Shown piece by piece: positions 6,704-6,876 of a stretch of DNA of 6,876 nucleotides (positions are counted from its first letter, which is position 1; every line of letters starts with the position of its first letter). The position numbers and the translations under genes are program-made. The notes below the pieces were generated by a model. It was not told the origin of the DNA. It searched no databases and saw only the letters and a program-made list of their open reading frames with translations. Source of the DNA: Bacteroidales bacterium (GTDB lineage: Bacteria > Bacteroidota > Bacteroidia > Bacteroidales > JAOZQN01); contig JAOZTW010000273.1 in NCBI GenBank assembly GCA_029938985.1, positions 1 to 6,876 of the forward strand, given 5' to 3'.

Positions 6704-6876
6704 GGGGGTTGTAAAAGTTGAAGGCAAGGGCGTTGTCCGTGAGGACAAGTCTGAAGTAAGCCGTAAACATGATTTGTTCTGACGTACAGAAACTACATAG
6801 TGAGGCATATTAAAATGGATGAGCTCCCACATCATAGTTAAGTCCGTAACCTGTTAATAATTTTAATATTGCATTG
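6704..6876 (+). ncRNA. Group II intron-like RNA, 5' part (domain I), cut by window edge
   Basis: This non-coding block is compact, structured and G+C-richer than its surroundings. The visible structures are TTGTCC-GTGA-GGACAA (6733-6748, a 6-bp stem capped by a GNRA tetraloop) followed by AGTCTGAAGTAAGCC, then TTCTG/CAGAA (6777-6781 with 6787-6791). A long closing stem pairs TATTAAAA (6808-6815) with TTTTAATA (6861-6868), and A, C and G at 6807-6805 extend it past one bulged T. Inside it are GATG/CATC (6818-6821 with 6830-6833, loop AGCTCCCA) and GTTA/TAAC (6837-6840 with 6847-6850). This pattern and the AGTGAGGC and ACATCAT wording recall domain I of bacterial group II introns, which are self-splicing mobile retroelements. 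The 5' end is uncertain because no canonical GTGYG start is seen; GTTGT at 6708 is the nearest match. Domains II-VI and the reverse transcriptase would lie beyond the window. It could also be another large structured RNA. Confidence 0.55.

Noticed and set aside
3633..6815. Exact 13-base repeat AGGCATATTAAAA at 3633-3645 and again at 6803-6815 in the intron-like RNA.
   Set aside because: In AT-rich DNA of this length a few 13-base matches are expected by chance. The first copy has none of the surrounding intron-like structure.
1..6876. CRISPR array, tRNA, rRNA, defence system or toxin-antitoxin genes.
   Set aside because: No regularly spaced repeats, cloverleaf or matching proteins were seen on either strand.

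Overview
The window looks like chromosomal DNA of an AT-rich member of the Bacteroidota. This rests on the gene content: an IPExxxVDY-type protein, a DUF4296 lipoprotein and the Bacteroidota form of aspartate kinase. It also rests on two intergenic matches to the Bacteroidota promoter consensus (TAnnTTTG, with TTTG about 19 bases upstream) and on the near absence of Shine-Dalgarno sequences. Nothing in the sequence fixes a genus.

Layout. Positions 1-182 are non-coding and hold only weak AT hairpins. A small exported thioredoxin-fold protein of the TlpA/ResA type is on the minus strand (183-689). A 260-base divergent intergenic region (690-949) carries one consensus promoter facing each way and a perfect 20-bp palindrome. 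It separates tlpA from a large plus-strand lipoprotein (950-3616), an 888-residue GH84-like glycoside hydrolase with an N-terminal carbohydrate-binding-like region. A 9-bp stem-loop (3663-3695) lies between the hydrolase and the next gene.

From 3712 to 6604 four plus-strand genes follow with gaps of 1 to 10 bases, surely one operon. They are D-aminoacyl-tRNA deacylase (dtd), an IPExxxVDY-family protein whose name-giving motif is largely lost, a DUF4296 lipoprotein, and aspartate kinase with a C-terminal ACT region. The operon mixes translation quality control, two conserved Bacteroidota proteins of unknown role, and the first step of the aspartate-family amino acid pathway. I see no dedicated regulator or riboswitch.

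After the aspartate kinase stop there are about 100 AT-rich bases. From about 6704 to the right edge the composition jumps (65 G+C in 150 bases at 6701-6850) and the DNA becomes a densely folded, non-coding, RNA-like sequence. It most resembles the 5' part (domain I) of a bacterial group II intron. The intron-encoded reverse transcriptase and the 3' end would lie outside the window.

Most of the window is ordinary. The items most worth a second look are the truncated group II intron-like RNA at the right end, the GH84-like enzyme that keeps the catalytic Asp pair but has lost other conserved active-site motifs, and the palindrome upstream of its promoter.
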